DNA of 64,000 nt, from NCBI RefSeq assembly GCF_036227205.1, contig NZ_CP109442.1, positions 6,820,001-6,884,000 on the forward strand, read 5' to 3'. The notes beneath the pieces were generated by a model. The model was not told the origin of the DNA. It saw nothing but the letters and a program-made list of their open reading frames with translations, and ran no database searches. This document shows positions 30,557-39,529 of the stretch, one piece after another (within the stretch, counting starts at the first letter, position 1; the number at the start of each line of letters is the position of its first letter). Made by a program: the position numbers and the translations under genes. Source of the stretch: Amycolatopsis sp. NBC_01480 (GTDB lineage: Bacteria; Actinomycetota; Actinomycetes; Mycobacteriales; Pseudonocardiaceae).

Positions 30557-30601
30557 TTGACACACCCACCCGGGTGGACCTACGTTCACCGGTAATCGAT
30601 T
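30557..30601 (+). promoter_or_regulatory. candidate promoter and operators of the sugar ABC operon
   Basis: TTGACA (30557-30562) and TACGTT (30581-30586) are spaced by 18 bp like a -35/-10 pair. Between them lies the perfect palindrome CCACCCGGGTGG (30566-30577). Just after the expected transcription start is AATCGATT (30594-30601), the core of many LacI-type operators. The start codon of the ATPase gene is at 30661. No regulator gene is adjacent. Confidence 0.55.
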
Positions 30602-30660
30602 TCTCGACGAGGGCCGCTCGCGCCGGGACGGGCGCGGGCGGGCGAGGGGCGAGGGCGGGA

Positions 30661-32184
30661 ATGGGCGACGAGGACGTCGCGCTGGTCGAGCTGGCCGGCG
30701 TCAGCAAGGCCTACGGCGGGGTGCGTGCAGTGCGCGGTGTGGATTTCACCGTGCGGGCGGGGGAGGTGCACGCGCTGCTCGGGGAGAACGGGGCGGGCAA
30801 GTCCACCCTGATGAAGGTGCTCTCCGGGGAAGTGGCCGCCGAGCAGGGGACGATCCGGATCGCAGGGGAGGCGGTCCGGTTCGCCCGGCCGGCCGACGCG
30901 CAGCGGGCCGGCGTCGCGATGATCCACCAGGAATTGGACCTCGTGCCCGCGCTTTCGGTGGCGGAGAACGTTTTTCTCGGCCGTGAGCCGCACGCACGCG
31001 GGGTGCTCGACCGCCGCCGGATGCTGGCCGAAACCCGGCAGCTGCTCGCGCGCACCGGCGTCGGCTTCGACGCGGCCACGCCGGTGGAGCTGCTGCGCAC
31101 CGGCGAGCGGCAGCTGGTCACCATCGCCAAGGCCCTCTCGCTCGACGCGCGGATCCTGATCATGGACGAGCCGACTTCGGCGTTGTCCCCGCACGAGGTG
31201 ACGCGGCTGTTCGCGGTGATCGACCAGCTCCGCCGCGACGGCGTGGCCGTGGTCTACATCTCGCACCGGATGGAGGAGATCGGCCGCGTCGCCGACCGCG
31301 CGACGGTGCTGCGCAACGGCGAGGTGGTGGCCGAGTTCGACGCGCGCGAGCTGACGGCGGCGCAGGCCGCCGAGGCGATGGTCGGCCGCCCGGTGCACCT
31401 GATGTTCCATGCCGAGACCCGCGCGACGGTGACCGAGGACGTGCTCGAGGTGGCCGACCTGGTGGTCCGGCCGCGGGCCGGTCGGCGCGAGCCCGCCGGG
31501 ATCAGCCTGCGCGTCGGGGCGGGCGAGATCGTCGGCGTCGCCGGGCTGCTGGGCTCCGGCCGCACAGAGCTGCTGGAGGCGCTGTACGGCGCCGGGCCGA
31601 AGGGCGTGCTGAGCGGCACTGTTCGCCTGCGGGGCAAGGACTTCCGGCCACGGTCGCCGCGCGCGGCGCTGCGGGCCGGCGTCGCGTACGTGCCGGAGGA
31701 CCGGCGCGTTTCCGGGCTCGCGCTGGAGCATTCGGTGCTGGCCAACACCGTGCTGTCTATTGTGGACAAGCTGGCGCGGTTCGGCCTGGTGCCCGCCGCC
31801 CGCGAACGCGGCAAGGCCCGGGAGGCCGCGGGGCGCCTCGGCGTGAAGCTCACCTCGCTGGCCGACCCGGTCGGCGCGCTGTCCGGCGGCAACCAGCAGA
31901 AGGTGGTGCTGGGCCGGGCGCTGCTGACCGAGCCGGCCCTGCTGCTGCTCGACGAGCCGACCCGCGGCGTCGACGTCGGCGCCAAGGCCGAGATCTACCG
32001 GATCCTCGGCGAGATCGCGCGGACCGGCGTCGGCGTGCTGCTGGCCTCGTCCGAACCCGCGGAGCTGGTCGGCGTGTGCGATCGCGTGGTGGTGCTGCGC
32101 GGCGGGCGCAGTGTGGACGAGCTGGACACCGCGCTGGCCGGCGAGGCGGAGCTGCTCGCGGCGTCGATGGGAGATGTGCAGTGA
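30661..32184 (+). CDS. sugar ABC transporter, duplicated ATPase (RbsA/XylG type)
   Basis: The 507-residue protein contains two ABC ATPase domains in tandem, as in ribose-type importers. The first has Walker A GENGAGKST (about residues 41-49), LRTGERQLV in place of the usual signature, and Walker B ILIMDEPTSAL. The second has a degenerate Walker A, GLLGSGRTE, an intact signature LSGGNQQKVVLGR, and LLLLDEPTRGVDVGAK. That asymmetry is normal for the family. It powers the permease encoded next, whose GTG overlaps this gene's TGA (32181-32184). Confidence 0.93.
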   Translation: MGDEDVALVELAGVSKAYGGVRAVRGVDFTVRAGEVHALLGENGAGKSTLMKVLSGEVAAEQGTIRIAGEAVRFARPADAQRAGVAMIHQELDLVPALSVAENVFLGREPHARGVLDRRRMLAETRQLLARTGVGFDAATPVELLRTGERQLVTIAKALSLDARILIMDEPTSALSPHEVTRLFAVIDQLRRDGVAVVYISHRMEEIGRVADRATVLRNGEVVAEFDARELTAAQAAEAMVGRPVHLMFHAETRATVTEDVLEVADLVVRPRAGRREPAGISLRVGAGEIVGVAGLLGSGRTELLEALYGAGPKGVLSGTVRLRGKDFRPRSPRAALRAGVAYVPEDRRVSGLALEHSVLANTVLSIVDKLARFGLVPAARERGKAREAAGRLGVKLTSLADPVGALSGGNQQKVVLGRALLTEPALLLLDEPTRGVDVGAKAEIYRILGEIARTGVGVLLASSEPAELVGVCDRVVVLRGGRSVDELDTALAGEAELLAASMGDVQ

Positions 32185-33245
32185 AGGCCGTCGCGGTGCT
32201 CTTCCGGTTCCAGAGCGTGTTCGGGCTGGTCATCGTGTTCGCCGCGGCCGTGGCGTTTTCCCCGTCGTACGGCGGGAGCCTGGTCTTCCTGGGCGCCGAC
32301 AACCTGTTCAGCGTGGTGCGCGCGATCTCCGAGATCGGCGTGATCGCGGTCGGCATGACCCTGGTGATCCTGGTCGGCGGGATCGACCTGTCCGTCGGCT
32401 CGGTGGTCGGGCTGGCCAGCGTCGGCATCGCGGAGCTGCTCACCGCCGACGACTGGGGGCTCGTCCCCGCGGTGTTGCTGATCCTCGCGATGGGCCTGGT
32501 TTTCGGCCTGCTGCAAGGGATCGCGAGCGCGCGGTTCCGGATCCAGGCGTTCATCGTCACGCTCGCCGGCATGCAGATCGCGCGCGGGCTGGCCCGGATG
32601 TGGTCCGGCGGCGAGGGCGTCTCGATCACCTACGGCAACGGCCCGGGTCAAGCGCCGGTGCCGTTCTCGCTGCTGGGCGAGCGGACTTTCGGTGGCGTGG
32701 TACCGATCCCGGCGCTGATCTTCGTGGTGGTCGCCGTGCTGGCCGTGGTGCTGCTGCGGGTCAGCGCGTTCTCCCGGCACGTCTACGCGATCGGCGGCAA
32801 CGAGCGGGCCGCGCGCCTGTCCGGCGTGCCGGTGGCCCGGGTGAAGGTGCTCGTGTTCGGCATCTGCGGGCTGCTCGCGGCGCTGGCCGGGATCGTCCAC
32901 GCGGGACAGCTGAACTTCGGCGGCCCCAACGACGGCGTCGGCTACGAGCTGAACGCGATCGCCGCCGTGGTGATCGGCGGGACCAGCCTTTCCGGCGGGC
33001 GCGGGTCGGTGCTCGGCACCGTGGCGGGCGCGCTGCTGGTCGGCGTGCTGGACAACATCCTGCAGCTCAACGATGTCGACTCCAACGTACAGCTGATCGT
33101 GGTCGGTGTGGTGATCGTGTTCGCCGCCGGGCTGCAGCGGCTGCGGCCGGCCTCGCTCGGCGCGGCCGGTGCCCCACCTCCGGCTGCCGTTCCCGAGCCG
33201 CCGGCGGACTCTCAAGCAGATGTTCAGGCAGGGAAGGGGAGCTGA
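32181..33245 (+). CDS. sugar ABC transporter permease (RbsC type)
   Basis: The 354-residue protein has eight to ten hydrophobic segments. IAVGMTLVILVGGIDLSVGSV is the family's diagnostic block in the first third. VYAIGGNERAARLSGVPVAR is the cytoplasmic loop that contacts the ATPase. The C-terminus ends in a Pro/Ala-rich tail without homology. GTG 32181 is chosen from the overlap with the ATPase stop. It ends with TGA overlapping the ATG of the binding-protein gene (33243-33247), so the three genes are tightly coupled. Confidence 0.92.
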   Translation: MKAVAVLFRFQSVFGLVIVFAAAVAFSPSYGGSLVFLGADNLFSVVRAISEIGVIAVGMTLVILVGGIDLSVGSVVGLASVGIAELLTADDWGLVPAVLLILAMGLVFGLLQGIASARFRIQAFIVTLAGMQIARGLARMWSGGEGVSITYGNGPGQAPVPFSLLGERTFGGVVPIPALIFVVVAVLAVVLLRVSAFSRHVYAIGGNERAARLSGVPVARVKVLVFGICGLLAALAGIVHAGQLNFGGPNDGVGYELNAIAAVVIGGTSLSGGRGSVLGTVAGALLVGVLDNILQLNDVDSNVQLIVVGVVIVFAAGLQRLRPASLGAAGAPPPAAVPEPPADSQADVQAGKGS

Positions 33246-34249
33246 TGTCCAAGAACACCCGCCGCCTGGCGGTTCTGGTGGCCGCCGGGATGGCGCTGGC
33301 GGCCTGCGGCACCACCCACGAGAATGCGCCCGGCGCGTCGTCCGGCACCGCGCCGGCGCCGAAGGCCTGCAAGGGGCCCAGCGGCAAGTTCACCATCGGC
33401 ATGAGCCAGGCGAACCTGGCCGAGCCGTACCGCGTGCGGATGGACGACGACATCCGCAAGGCGGCGGCGAGCGTGCCGCAGTTCACCGTCCACTACTCCG
33501 ATGCCGCGCAGGACAATTCCAAGCAGGTGGAGCAGGTCAACACGTTCCTGACGCAGAAGATCGACCTGCTGATCATCAGCCCGAACGAGGCGACGCCGCT
33601 CACCGGCGTCGTCAAGCAGGCCTACGACCAGGGCATCCCGGTACTGGTGCTGGACCGCAAGGTGGACGGCGACGCGTACACCTCGTTCATCGGCGCGGAC
33701 AACGTGGACATCGGGCGTCAGGCGGGGCAGTTCTTCGCCGAGAAGCTGTTGCCGCAGGGCGGAAAGGTGGTCGAGCTGAAGGGTCTCGCCGGCTCGACGC
33801 CCGCCAAGGAGCGCAGTGACGGCTTCGACAAGGGCATCGCGGGCAAGAACGTGAGCGTGATCGCGACGGCGGACGCGGACTGGTTGCGGGACAAGGGCCA
33901 GCAGCAGGCCGAGGCCCTGCTCAAGGCCCACCCGGACGCGCAGGCGATCTTCTCCGAGAACGACCCGATGGCCGAAGGCGCCCGGCTGGCCGCACAGAAC
34001 GCGGGCAAGGCGGACCTGCCGATCGTCGGCATCGACGGGCTGCCCGTGCCCGAGGGCGGCATCAAGGCGGTGGAGGCCGGCCGGCTGTCGGCGACGTTCG
34101 TCTACCCGACGGGTGGCGCGGAAGCCGTTGCCGCGGCGAAGAAACTGCTCATCGACTGCCAGCCGGTGGCCAAGACGCAGACCCTCGGCACCCGGCTGGT
34201 GACCAAGGACAACGCGGCTGCTGTTTACGAGGAGTACAACCGCGGCTGA
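33245..34249 (+). CDS. sugar-binding lipoprotein of the ribose/rhizopine type
   Basis: The 334-residue protein has a lipoprotein signal with lipobox LAAC (Cys21). A type-1 periplasmic-binding fold of the RbsB group follows: KFTIGMSQANLAEPYRVRM, IDLLIISPNEATPLTGVVKQ, GIPVLVLDRKVDGDAY and IFSENDPMAEGARLA. In Gram-positives it is anchored outside the membrane and passes sugar to the permease. The ligand is not readable from sequence, but the isomerase gene downstream suggests a deoxy-hexose, pentose or related sugar. Confidence 0.92.
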   Translation: MSKNTRRLAVLVAAGMALAACGTTHENAPGASSGTAPAPKACKGPSGKFTIGMSQANLAEPYRVRMDDDIRKAAASVPQFTVHYSDAAQDNSKQVEQVNTFLTQKIDLLIISPNEATPLTGVVKQAYDQGIPVLVLDRKVDGDAYTSFIGADNVDIGRQAGQFFAEKLLPQGGKVVELKGLAGSTPAKERSDGFDKGIAGKNVSVIATADADWLRDKGQQQAEALLKAHPDAQAIFSENDPMAEGARLAAQNAGKADLPIVGIDGLPVPEGGIKAVEAGRLSATFVYPTGGAEAVAAAKKLLIDCQPVAKTQTLGTRLVTKDNAAAVYEEYNRG

Positions 34250-34292
34250 TTGGGCTGGGTAGGGACAACTGCGGCTGAGCAGAGGGGAAGAC

Positions 34293-35705
34293 ATGGCTCG
34301 AATCGGCGTCCTGGCCATCTCCGACGGGCGCGACCACGTGCACCGCCGCAACACCGGGTTCATCCGGTCCAAACGGGACAGTTTCACCGCGGCGCTGGAG
34401 GCGGCGGGGCACGAGGTGGTCGTCGGGGACCTGGTGGCCACCAACACCGTCGCCACGGCGGCGGCGCGGGAGGTCGCGGCCGCGGGCGTGGACGTCACGG
34501 TCTTCTACTACGCGGTGTGGAGCTTCCCGCACTTCACCATGCTCGCCGCGGACGCGACCACGAGCCCGTTGCTGCTGGTCGCCAGCACCGACCCGGCCGA
34601 GCCGGGGCTGGTCGGCATGCTCGCGGCCGGGGGCGCGCTGGACCAGATCGGCCGGGCGCACACGCGTCTGTGGGGCGCGCCGGACGACGCGTCGCTGATC
34701 GCGGAGATCGGCGTGCGGGCGCGGGCCGCTTCGGCGGTGGCGTCGCTGCGCGGTTCGACGTTCGGGCGGTTCGGCGGGCGGCCGATGGGGATGAACACGG
34801 CCGTCGCGAACACCGACCAGTGGATGCGGCAGTTCGGCGTGGACGTCGAGGAGATCGACCAGTACGAGCTGGTGCTGCGCGCCGAACGGGCCGACGCCGC
34901 GGAGGCCGCCGGCGCGCGCGAGTGGCTGGAGCGCCTGGCCACCGTGCACTACGACGGCGAGAAGCTCACGCCCGAGCTGCTGGAGCGGCAGATCCGGTCG
35001 TACCTGGCGGTGCGCGACATCGTGGCGGAGCGCGGCATCGACTTCTCCGGCATCAAGGGCCAGCCGGAGCTGACGGAGAACTTCGCGACGATGGACGTCA
35101 CGGAGGCGTTCCTGAACGACCCGTACGACTGGAACGGGCCCAAGGCCGTGCACGTCACCGCCACCGAGGCGGACATGGACGGCGCGTTGACCATGCAGCT
35201 GATGCACCGGATCACGGGCACGCCGGTGCTGTTCGCGGACGTCCGCCACTACCACGCCGACCGCGACATCTGGGACCTGTGCAATTCGGGCCAGCACGCG
35301 ACCTGGTTCGCGGCGCGCAGCTCGGACCCGGCGGTGAACCTGGCGAAGGTGCACCTGTACCCGGAGGTGTTCTTCTTCCCCGCGGGCGGCGCCTCGGTGC
35401 AGCACATCGCCGCCCCGGGCGCGATGACCCTGGCCCGCCTGACCCGCCTCTCGGGCGCCTACCGCCTCCAGCTCTTCCAGGGCGACTTCGAGTCCTACGA
35501 CGACGCGACCAACGCCGCCCTGGCCGCCTCCTCGACCCCGGAATGGCCCCACGCCTTCGCCCGCCTCGACGTGCCCGCCCCGACCTTCCTGTCGGGCTTC
35601 GGCGCCAACCACGTGCACGCCGTCCCCGGCGACATCCGTGCCGAGCTGCGGGCGGCGGCGGAGTTGATGGGGGTACGGGTCGAGGAGTGGAGCCGCACGG
35701 CCTGA
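34293..35705 (+). CDS. L-fucose/L-arabinose isomerase family protein
   Basis: The 470-residue protein follows the L-fucose/L-arabinose isomerase fold. The N-terminal domain starts RIGVLAISDGRDHVH, with FYYAVWSFPHFTML in the middle. The likely metal ligands are the Glu in HVTATEADMDGALTMQL, the Asp in VLFADVRHYHADRDIWDL, and the His in LSGFGANHVHAVPGD, corresponding to Glu337, Asp361 and His528 of E. coli FucI. It probably interconverts an aldose and a ketose. It is 43 bp downstream of the binding-protein gene on the same strand and so belongs to the transport operon. No kinase or aldolase follows, so the pathway continues elsewhere. Confidence 0.82.
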   Translation: MARIGVLAISDGRDHVHRRNTGFIRSKRDSFTAALEAAGHEVVVGDLVATNTVATAAAREVAAAGVDVTVFYYAVWSFPHFTMLAADATTSPLLLVASTDPAEPGLVGMLAAGGALDQIGRAHTRLWGAPDDASLIAEIGVRARAASAVASLRGSTFGRFGGRPMGMNTAVANTDQWMRQFGVDVEEIDQYELVLRAERADAAEAAGAREWLERLATVHYDGEKLTPELLERQIRSYLAVRDIVAERGIDFSGIKGQPELTENFATMDVTEAFLNDPYDWNGPKAVHVTATEADMDGALTMQLMHRITGTPVLFADVRHYHADRDIWDLCNSGQHATWFAARSSDPAVNLAKVHLYPEVFFFPAGGASVQHIAAPGAMTLARLTRLSGAYRLQLFQGDFESYDDATNAALAASSTPEWPHAFARLDVPAPTFLSGFGANHVHAVPGDIRAELRAAAELMGVRVEEWSRTA

Positions 35706-36640
35706 CGTTGCTGCCTGACCACACGGTCTGGCCGCACGGCCTGATCGCACGGCCTGATCGCGCAGGCGGTCGGCGACCGGGCCGGATGAGGTCTGGACCA
35801 CGGCCAACCCGAGCCCAGGCTGCTGGGACCGGCTCGCCGAGACGAGCCCGCTGGGCTGGCTCGCTGATGCCTGCACGCTGGGCTGGCGCACCAGGGCCGG
35901 CTTGCCGAGACCGGCGCGCGAATGGGTCTGGACCTCCGTAGAGGCAGGCTGGCGGCGATCGTGGCCACGAGGGCCTGCCGCCGACCTCGACGCGCCGGAT
36001 GCCTGGCTCCACCTGGCATTCGGCACGCGGCGTCCGCAGCCCGGCCCACAGCAGCCGGCCCGTGGCCATGGCGCCCTGGCCTGCGGCATCTAGCCGTGGA
36101 ACTGTTGCCCGGGCCCGGCCCCGGCATCCGGGCGGTCGGTGTGGCGCTGGCTGTCCCACCAGCGAGCGCCATCTAGCCCGTGGGGTTGTTACCGGCCCCG
36201 GCCTCCAGGCCCCGGTGCCCGGGCAGTCGGTGGGGCGCGGCCTGCTCCAGCACCGACCGGCACGTCTCGTCGGCCGTGGGCGCCGCGTCTTGCTCTGCCG
36301 TGCGTGCGGCGCGTCTTGCCGGGTCATTCGCTGCGGCCAGGTCGCGCGACGCGCGCGGGCGGGAGGGGTTTTTCCGGGGGCGGGTCCTGTGGCCCTCGTC
36401 GCGATCGCTTGGCCGGGCCGGGGGCGGGGCTCACCATGGCTGAAGTGCGGGTGGCCCGATGCGGCCGCCGCCGAGACTCCCTTTCGAGTGGTCACTAATG
36501 CCGATGAGTGAGCGTATGAGACATAGGTCTCCACCAAAGGGGTGAAAGATCGACTGTCGGGCAGCTCGTAGTCTTACGGCGCGTTACTCATAGAGGAACA
36601 TTCACGTTAGACCCCGAGAACGAATCAAGGAGGTACCGCC
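35706..36640. other. 935-bp gene-free region with degenerate GC-rich repeats
   Basis: No credible gene is present. At 35735-35765 GCACGGCCTGATC occurs twice in succession. Between about 36080 and 36240 a block of roughly 70-80 bp beginning CATCTAGCC is duplicated in a degenerate form. From about 36480 the sequence turns less GC-rich, and this last 160 bp must hold the ssgB promoter. AAGGAGG at 36628-36634 is the ssgB ribosome-binding site. Frames across the block are short, shift strand and have no family-like sequence. Confidence 0.65.
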
Positions 36641-37054
36641 ATGGGCACCGAGAGCCCCGCCGTCCGCGCGACGGTCATCTTCGGACTGCGCACGTTCGGG
36701 GCCGTCCCGCTGCCGGTGCGCGCCGACCTCGAGTACGACCCGTCGGACCCGTACGCGATCGCCGTGGGCTATCACGCCGGTCCGGGTGTGGTCCGCTGGC
36801 TCTTCGGCCGCGACCTGCTGGCCGACGGCCTGATCGCCCCCGCGGGTGACGGTGACGTCCGCGTCCGCCCGGCCGCCGACCCCGCGCGCGTGATCGTCGA
36901 GCTGAACGCCCCCGACGGCTCCGCCGTGCTGGAAGCCCCGGCCAGCGAGCTCGCCGACTTCCTCGACCGCACCTACGACGAGATCCCGGCCGGCGACGAG
37001 GCCCGCTGGTTCGACTTCGACCACGAGCTGACCAAGCTCGCGATGCACGACTGA
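36641..37054 (+). CDS. ssgB: SsgA/SsgB-family sporulation and cell-division protein
   Basis: The 137-residue protein matches SsgA-like proteins of morphologically complex actinobacteria: VRADLEYDPSDPYAIAVGYH, GVVRWLFGRDLLADGL, GDGDVRVRPA, VLEAPASELADFLDRTYDEIP and EARWFDFDHELTKL. In Streptomyces SsgB recruits FtsZ to future septum sites during sporulation, and it is the member conserved outside that genus. As the protein is close to SsgB in length and lacks extensions, I assign SsgB rather than another paralogue, with moderate certainty. It stands alone, flanked by two long non-coding stretches. Confidence 0.88.
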   Translation: MGTESPAVRATVIFGLRTFGAVPLPVRADLEYDPSDPYAIAVGYHAGPGVVRWLFGRDLLADGLIAPAGDGDVRVRPAADPARVIVELNAPDGSAVLEAPASELADFLDRTYDEIPAGDEARWFDFDHELTKLAMHD

Positions 37055-37729
37055 CCTCCCTGCACGGTGGGCGCGAGTGGCCCGCCGTACGGGGCGGGTG
37101 CGATCGACCTGCCGTCCGCGGCCGGGTATGGCCGCCCGCTTCATGGCCCGCCCGCTGTGTGACCGGCCCGCTCGCTTCACAACCAGCCCGCCGGCCTGGT
37201 GACTGTCCCGCTCGCTTCGTGACCGGCCCGCTCGCGTCGGTGCCGGATCTGCTCGGTCCGCGGCGGGATCCGTTCGGTGCGGCGACTGGATCCATTCGAC
37301 CGTGGCCGGAGATCGGACGGTCCGCGAGTGGACCCGCCGGCCCTCGAATGTCACCCACGCCGGAATCCCGGCTACCTCGGCCGGAGTACGGGCGACCGTG
37401 TGATTCTCTAACCCTGCATCGACCGGATGGCGGAAGCCGCGTCAGAACTCGTTGAATACCGCAGAAACCGCGTACAGCCGCGACGCGCCCAGTCCCGTGG
37501 AACCAGCACCGAAACGTCGATTCCCTTGTGGTAAAACGACTTTCCCGCTACCCCGAAGCCGCTCCGGCGCGCTTTTCGCAGCGCACCCCTCCTGCCGCGG
37601 GCATTCGCCCCTGCGAGTGGCCCGGGTTGACCTGTGACCTCAGCGGCGTACGGTCGTAGCGGTTGGCTGTTGTTCAAAACCTGTGCTCCGGTCAGCGCCT
37701 CCGGCAGAACCCTGCGGAAGGAGCGCACC
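37055..37729. other. 675-bp gene-free region with short degenerate repeats
   Basis: Between about 37140 and 37240 the motif GTGACCGGCCCGCTCGCTTC and variants recur four or five times at 20-25 bp spacing. No gene is supported. The less GC-rich part from about 37395 to 37560 and the segment just before 37730 could contain the promoter of the STAS gene, whose start is preceded by GGAAGGAG. Confidence 0.6.
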
Positions 37730-38110
37730 ATGACTGCCCGGTTTTCCGTGTTCTCCGCCCCCACCGAGCTGACGGTCACCGTCACCGCGCGCGATGGCGT
37801 GCTGGTGCTGACCACGGTCGGTGACGTCGATGCCGCCAGCGTTCCCGCGCTCGGCGAGGCGCTGGTCACCGCGCTGGCCGGTGGCGTGCCGGTGATCGTC
37901 GACCTTTCCCGGGTCGAATTCCTCGGCTGCGCCGGGATTCGCGTGCTCTGCGAGGCCGCCGAGCGCGCCGACTCGCTCACGGTGGTGTCCGGCACCGCGC
38001 ACGGCGTGCGGCGCTGCCTGGAGATCACCGACGCCGCCCTCCACCTGGCGATCCACGAGACGCTGGCCGAGGCGATTTCCCCTGTCCGGGACGGGGAATC
38101 GGCCACCTGA
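37730..38110 (+). CDS. STAS-domain protein with Cys at the phosphoacceptor position
   Basis: The 126-residue protein has the anti-sigma-factor-antagonist (STAS) fold: LTVTVTARDGVLVLTTVGDVDAAS, VPVIVDLSRVEFLGCAGIRV and LEITDAALHLAIHETLAEA. In SpoIIAA the block reads FMDSSG, with Ser58 phosphorylated by the anti-sigma kinase. Here it reads FLGCAG, so that Ser is replaced by Cys. Such a protein could not be switched off by Ser phosphorylation in the usual way. It may be constitutive or redox-sensitive. No anti-sigma gene is adjacent. ATG 37730 has GGAAGGAG upstream. Confidence 0.85.
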   Translation: MTARFSVFSAPTELTVTVTARDGVLVLTTVGDVDAASVPALGEALVTALAGGVPVIVDLSRVEFLGCAGIRVLCEAAERADSLTVVSGTAHGVRRCLEITDAALHLAIHETLAEAISPVRDGESAT

Positions 38111-38157
38111 TCGGGTCACGGCGTTTCGCCGCCGGTGGTCCCGGGTAGGCCGGGATC

Positions 38158-38997
38158 ATGACCGCCAAGACCGAAAACGTCCCGGAAATCGTGCTGAACA
38201 ACGGCGTCGGCATCCCGCAGTTCGGGTTCGGGGTCTTCCAGATCCCGCCGGAGGACACCGCCGCGGCGGTGCGGACCGCGCTCGAAGCGGGCTACCGCCA
38301 TTTCGACACCGCGCAGCTGTACGAGAACGAGCAGGGGGTCGGCGACGGCCTCCGCGAGTCGGGTGTGCCGCGCGAGGAAGTGTTCGTCACCACCAAGCTC
38401 GCCAACGACGCGCACGGCCACGACAACGCCATCACCGCGCTGGAAGGCAGCCTGCAACGGCTCGGGCTCGATCACGTCGACCTCTACCTGATCCACTGGC
38501 CGCTGCCGCACCAGGACAAGTACGTGGCCACCTGGCAGGGTTTCGAAGACCTGCTGCGGGCCGGGAAGGCGCGCGCGATCGGCGTGTCGAACTTCCAGGT
38601 CGCGCACCTCGAACGGCTGGCCGCGGAGACCGCGACGGTGCCCGCGGTGAACCAGATCGAGCTGCATCCCGCGTTGCAGCAGACGGAATTGCGCGCGTAC
38701 CACCGAGCGCACGGCATCGCCACGGAGGCGTGGAGCCCGCTCGCGCAGGGCGAGCTGCTGCAGGACCCGGTGCTCACCGACCTGGCCGGGAAACACGGGA
38801 AGACCGCCGCGCAGGTGGTACTGCGCTGGCACCTGCAGCTCGGGAACATCGTGTTCCCCAAGTCGAAAACGCCCGAACGCGTCCGCGAGAACATCGACGT
38901 GTTCGACTTCGAGCTGTCCGGCGACGACATGGAGGCGATCGGCAAGCTCGACGACGGCCACCGCACCGGCTTCGACCCGGACACCTTCCGCGGATAG
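38158..38997 (+). CDS. aldo/keto reductase (AKR5 type)
   Basis: The 279-residue NADPH-dependent oxidoreductase has the full catalytic tetrad: Asp50 and Tyr55 in RHFDTAQLYENE, Lys80 in VTTKLAND, and His113 in LYLIHWPLP. AIGVSNFQVAHLERL and NQIELHPALQQ are family blocks. IVFPKSKTPERVRENI is the NADPH-binding segment. It reduces aldehydes and ketones; relatives include 2,5-diketo-gluconate reductases. The substrate is unknown. It follows the STAS gene by 47 bp on the same strand and could be co-transcribed. Confidence 0.93.
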   Translation: MTAKTENVPEIVLNNGVGIPQFGFGVFQIPPEDTAAAVRTALEAGYRHFDTAQLYENEQGVGDGLRESGVPREEVFVTTKLANDAHGHDNAITALEGSLQRLGLDHVDLYLIHWPLPHQDKYVATWQGFEDLLRAGKARAIGVSNFQVAHLERLAAETATVPAVNQIELHPALQQTELRAYHRAHGIATEAWSPLAQGELLQDPVLTDLAGKHGKTAAQVVLRWHLQLGNIVFPKSKTPERVRENIDVFDFELSGDDMEAIGKLDDGHRTGFDPDTFRG

Positions 38998-39064
38998 CGT
39001 GCCGGTTTCCGTCCGCGGCCGGGCGGGTACCCCCAGTGGGAACGAGCTAGGAAGGAGCGCCCGG

Positions 39065-39529
39065 ATGAACACCAATGCGTACCTGTCTTTCCTCGCCATC
39101 GGGATCGTGCTCGTCCTCATCGACGGGCAGGTCATCTACCGCAGTGGCCGGGGCTACTTGGAGAGTTCGTACGGCGACGCGGGGGCCGGCGCGTCGATGA
39201 CCCGGCTGGTGACCGTGCTGTTCCATTTGGTGGCGCTGGGGCTGCTGGCCCTGCTGTCCACGATTCCCTTGGGGGACAGCGATCTTCCGGGGGTGGTGGG
39301 CCGGCTCGGCGCGCTGCTGCTGGTGCTGGCGATCATCCACGCCATCACGCTCGGCGTGCTGAGCCGCATTCGCGGCGAGCAGGTCGGCGAGGCCGTGGTG
39401 AACCGGCGGATGTCCCGCAGCGAGGCCGAGCAGCGCGGCGCCGTCGTCACCCCGGTGCCGGGCCAGGAGGGGAGCTACCCCGACGTGAGCCCGTCGCTGG
39501 AGCACCGCGCGCCGTACTCCACTCCCTAG
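39065..39529 (+). CDS. small integral membrane protein, function unknown
   Basis: The 154-residue protein has three hydrophobic segments: AYLSFLAIGIVLVLIDGQVIY near the N-terminus, VTVLFHLVALGLLALLSTI, and LLLVLAIIHAITLGVL. A polar cytoplasmic tail rich in Arg, Glu and Pro follows. I do not recognise the family beyond its actinobacterial appearance. GGAAGGAG stands upstream of ATG 39065. A 19-bp tandem duplication begins inside the last codons and ends after the stop. Confidence 0.7.
   Translation: MNTNAYLSFLAIGIVLVLIDGQVIYRSGRGYLESSYGDAGAGASMTRLVTVLFHLVALGLLALLSTIPLGDSDLPGVVGRLGALLLVLAIIHAITLGVLSRIRGEQVGEAVVNRRMSRSEAEQRGAVVTPVPGQEGSYPDVSPSLEHRAPYSTP

Noticed and set aside
35922..36511. Several 60-170 codon frames upstream of ssgB
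   Set aside because: They overlap on both strands, lack ribosome-binding sites and family sequence, and follow the GC-rich repeats.
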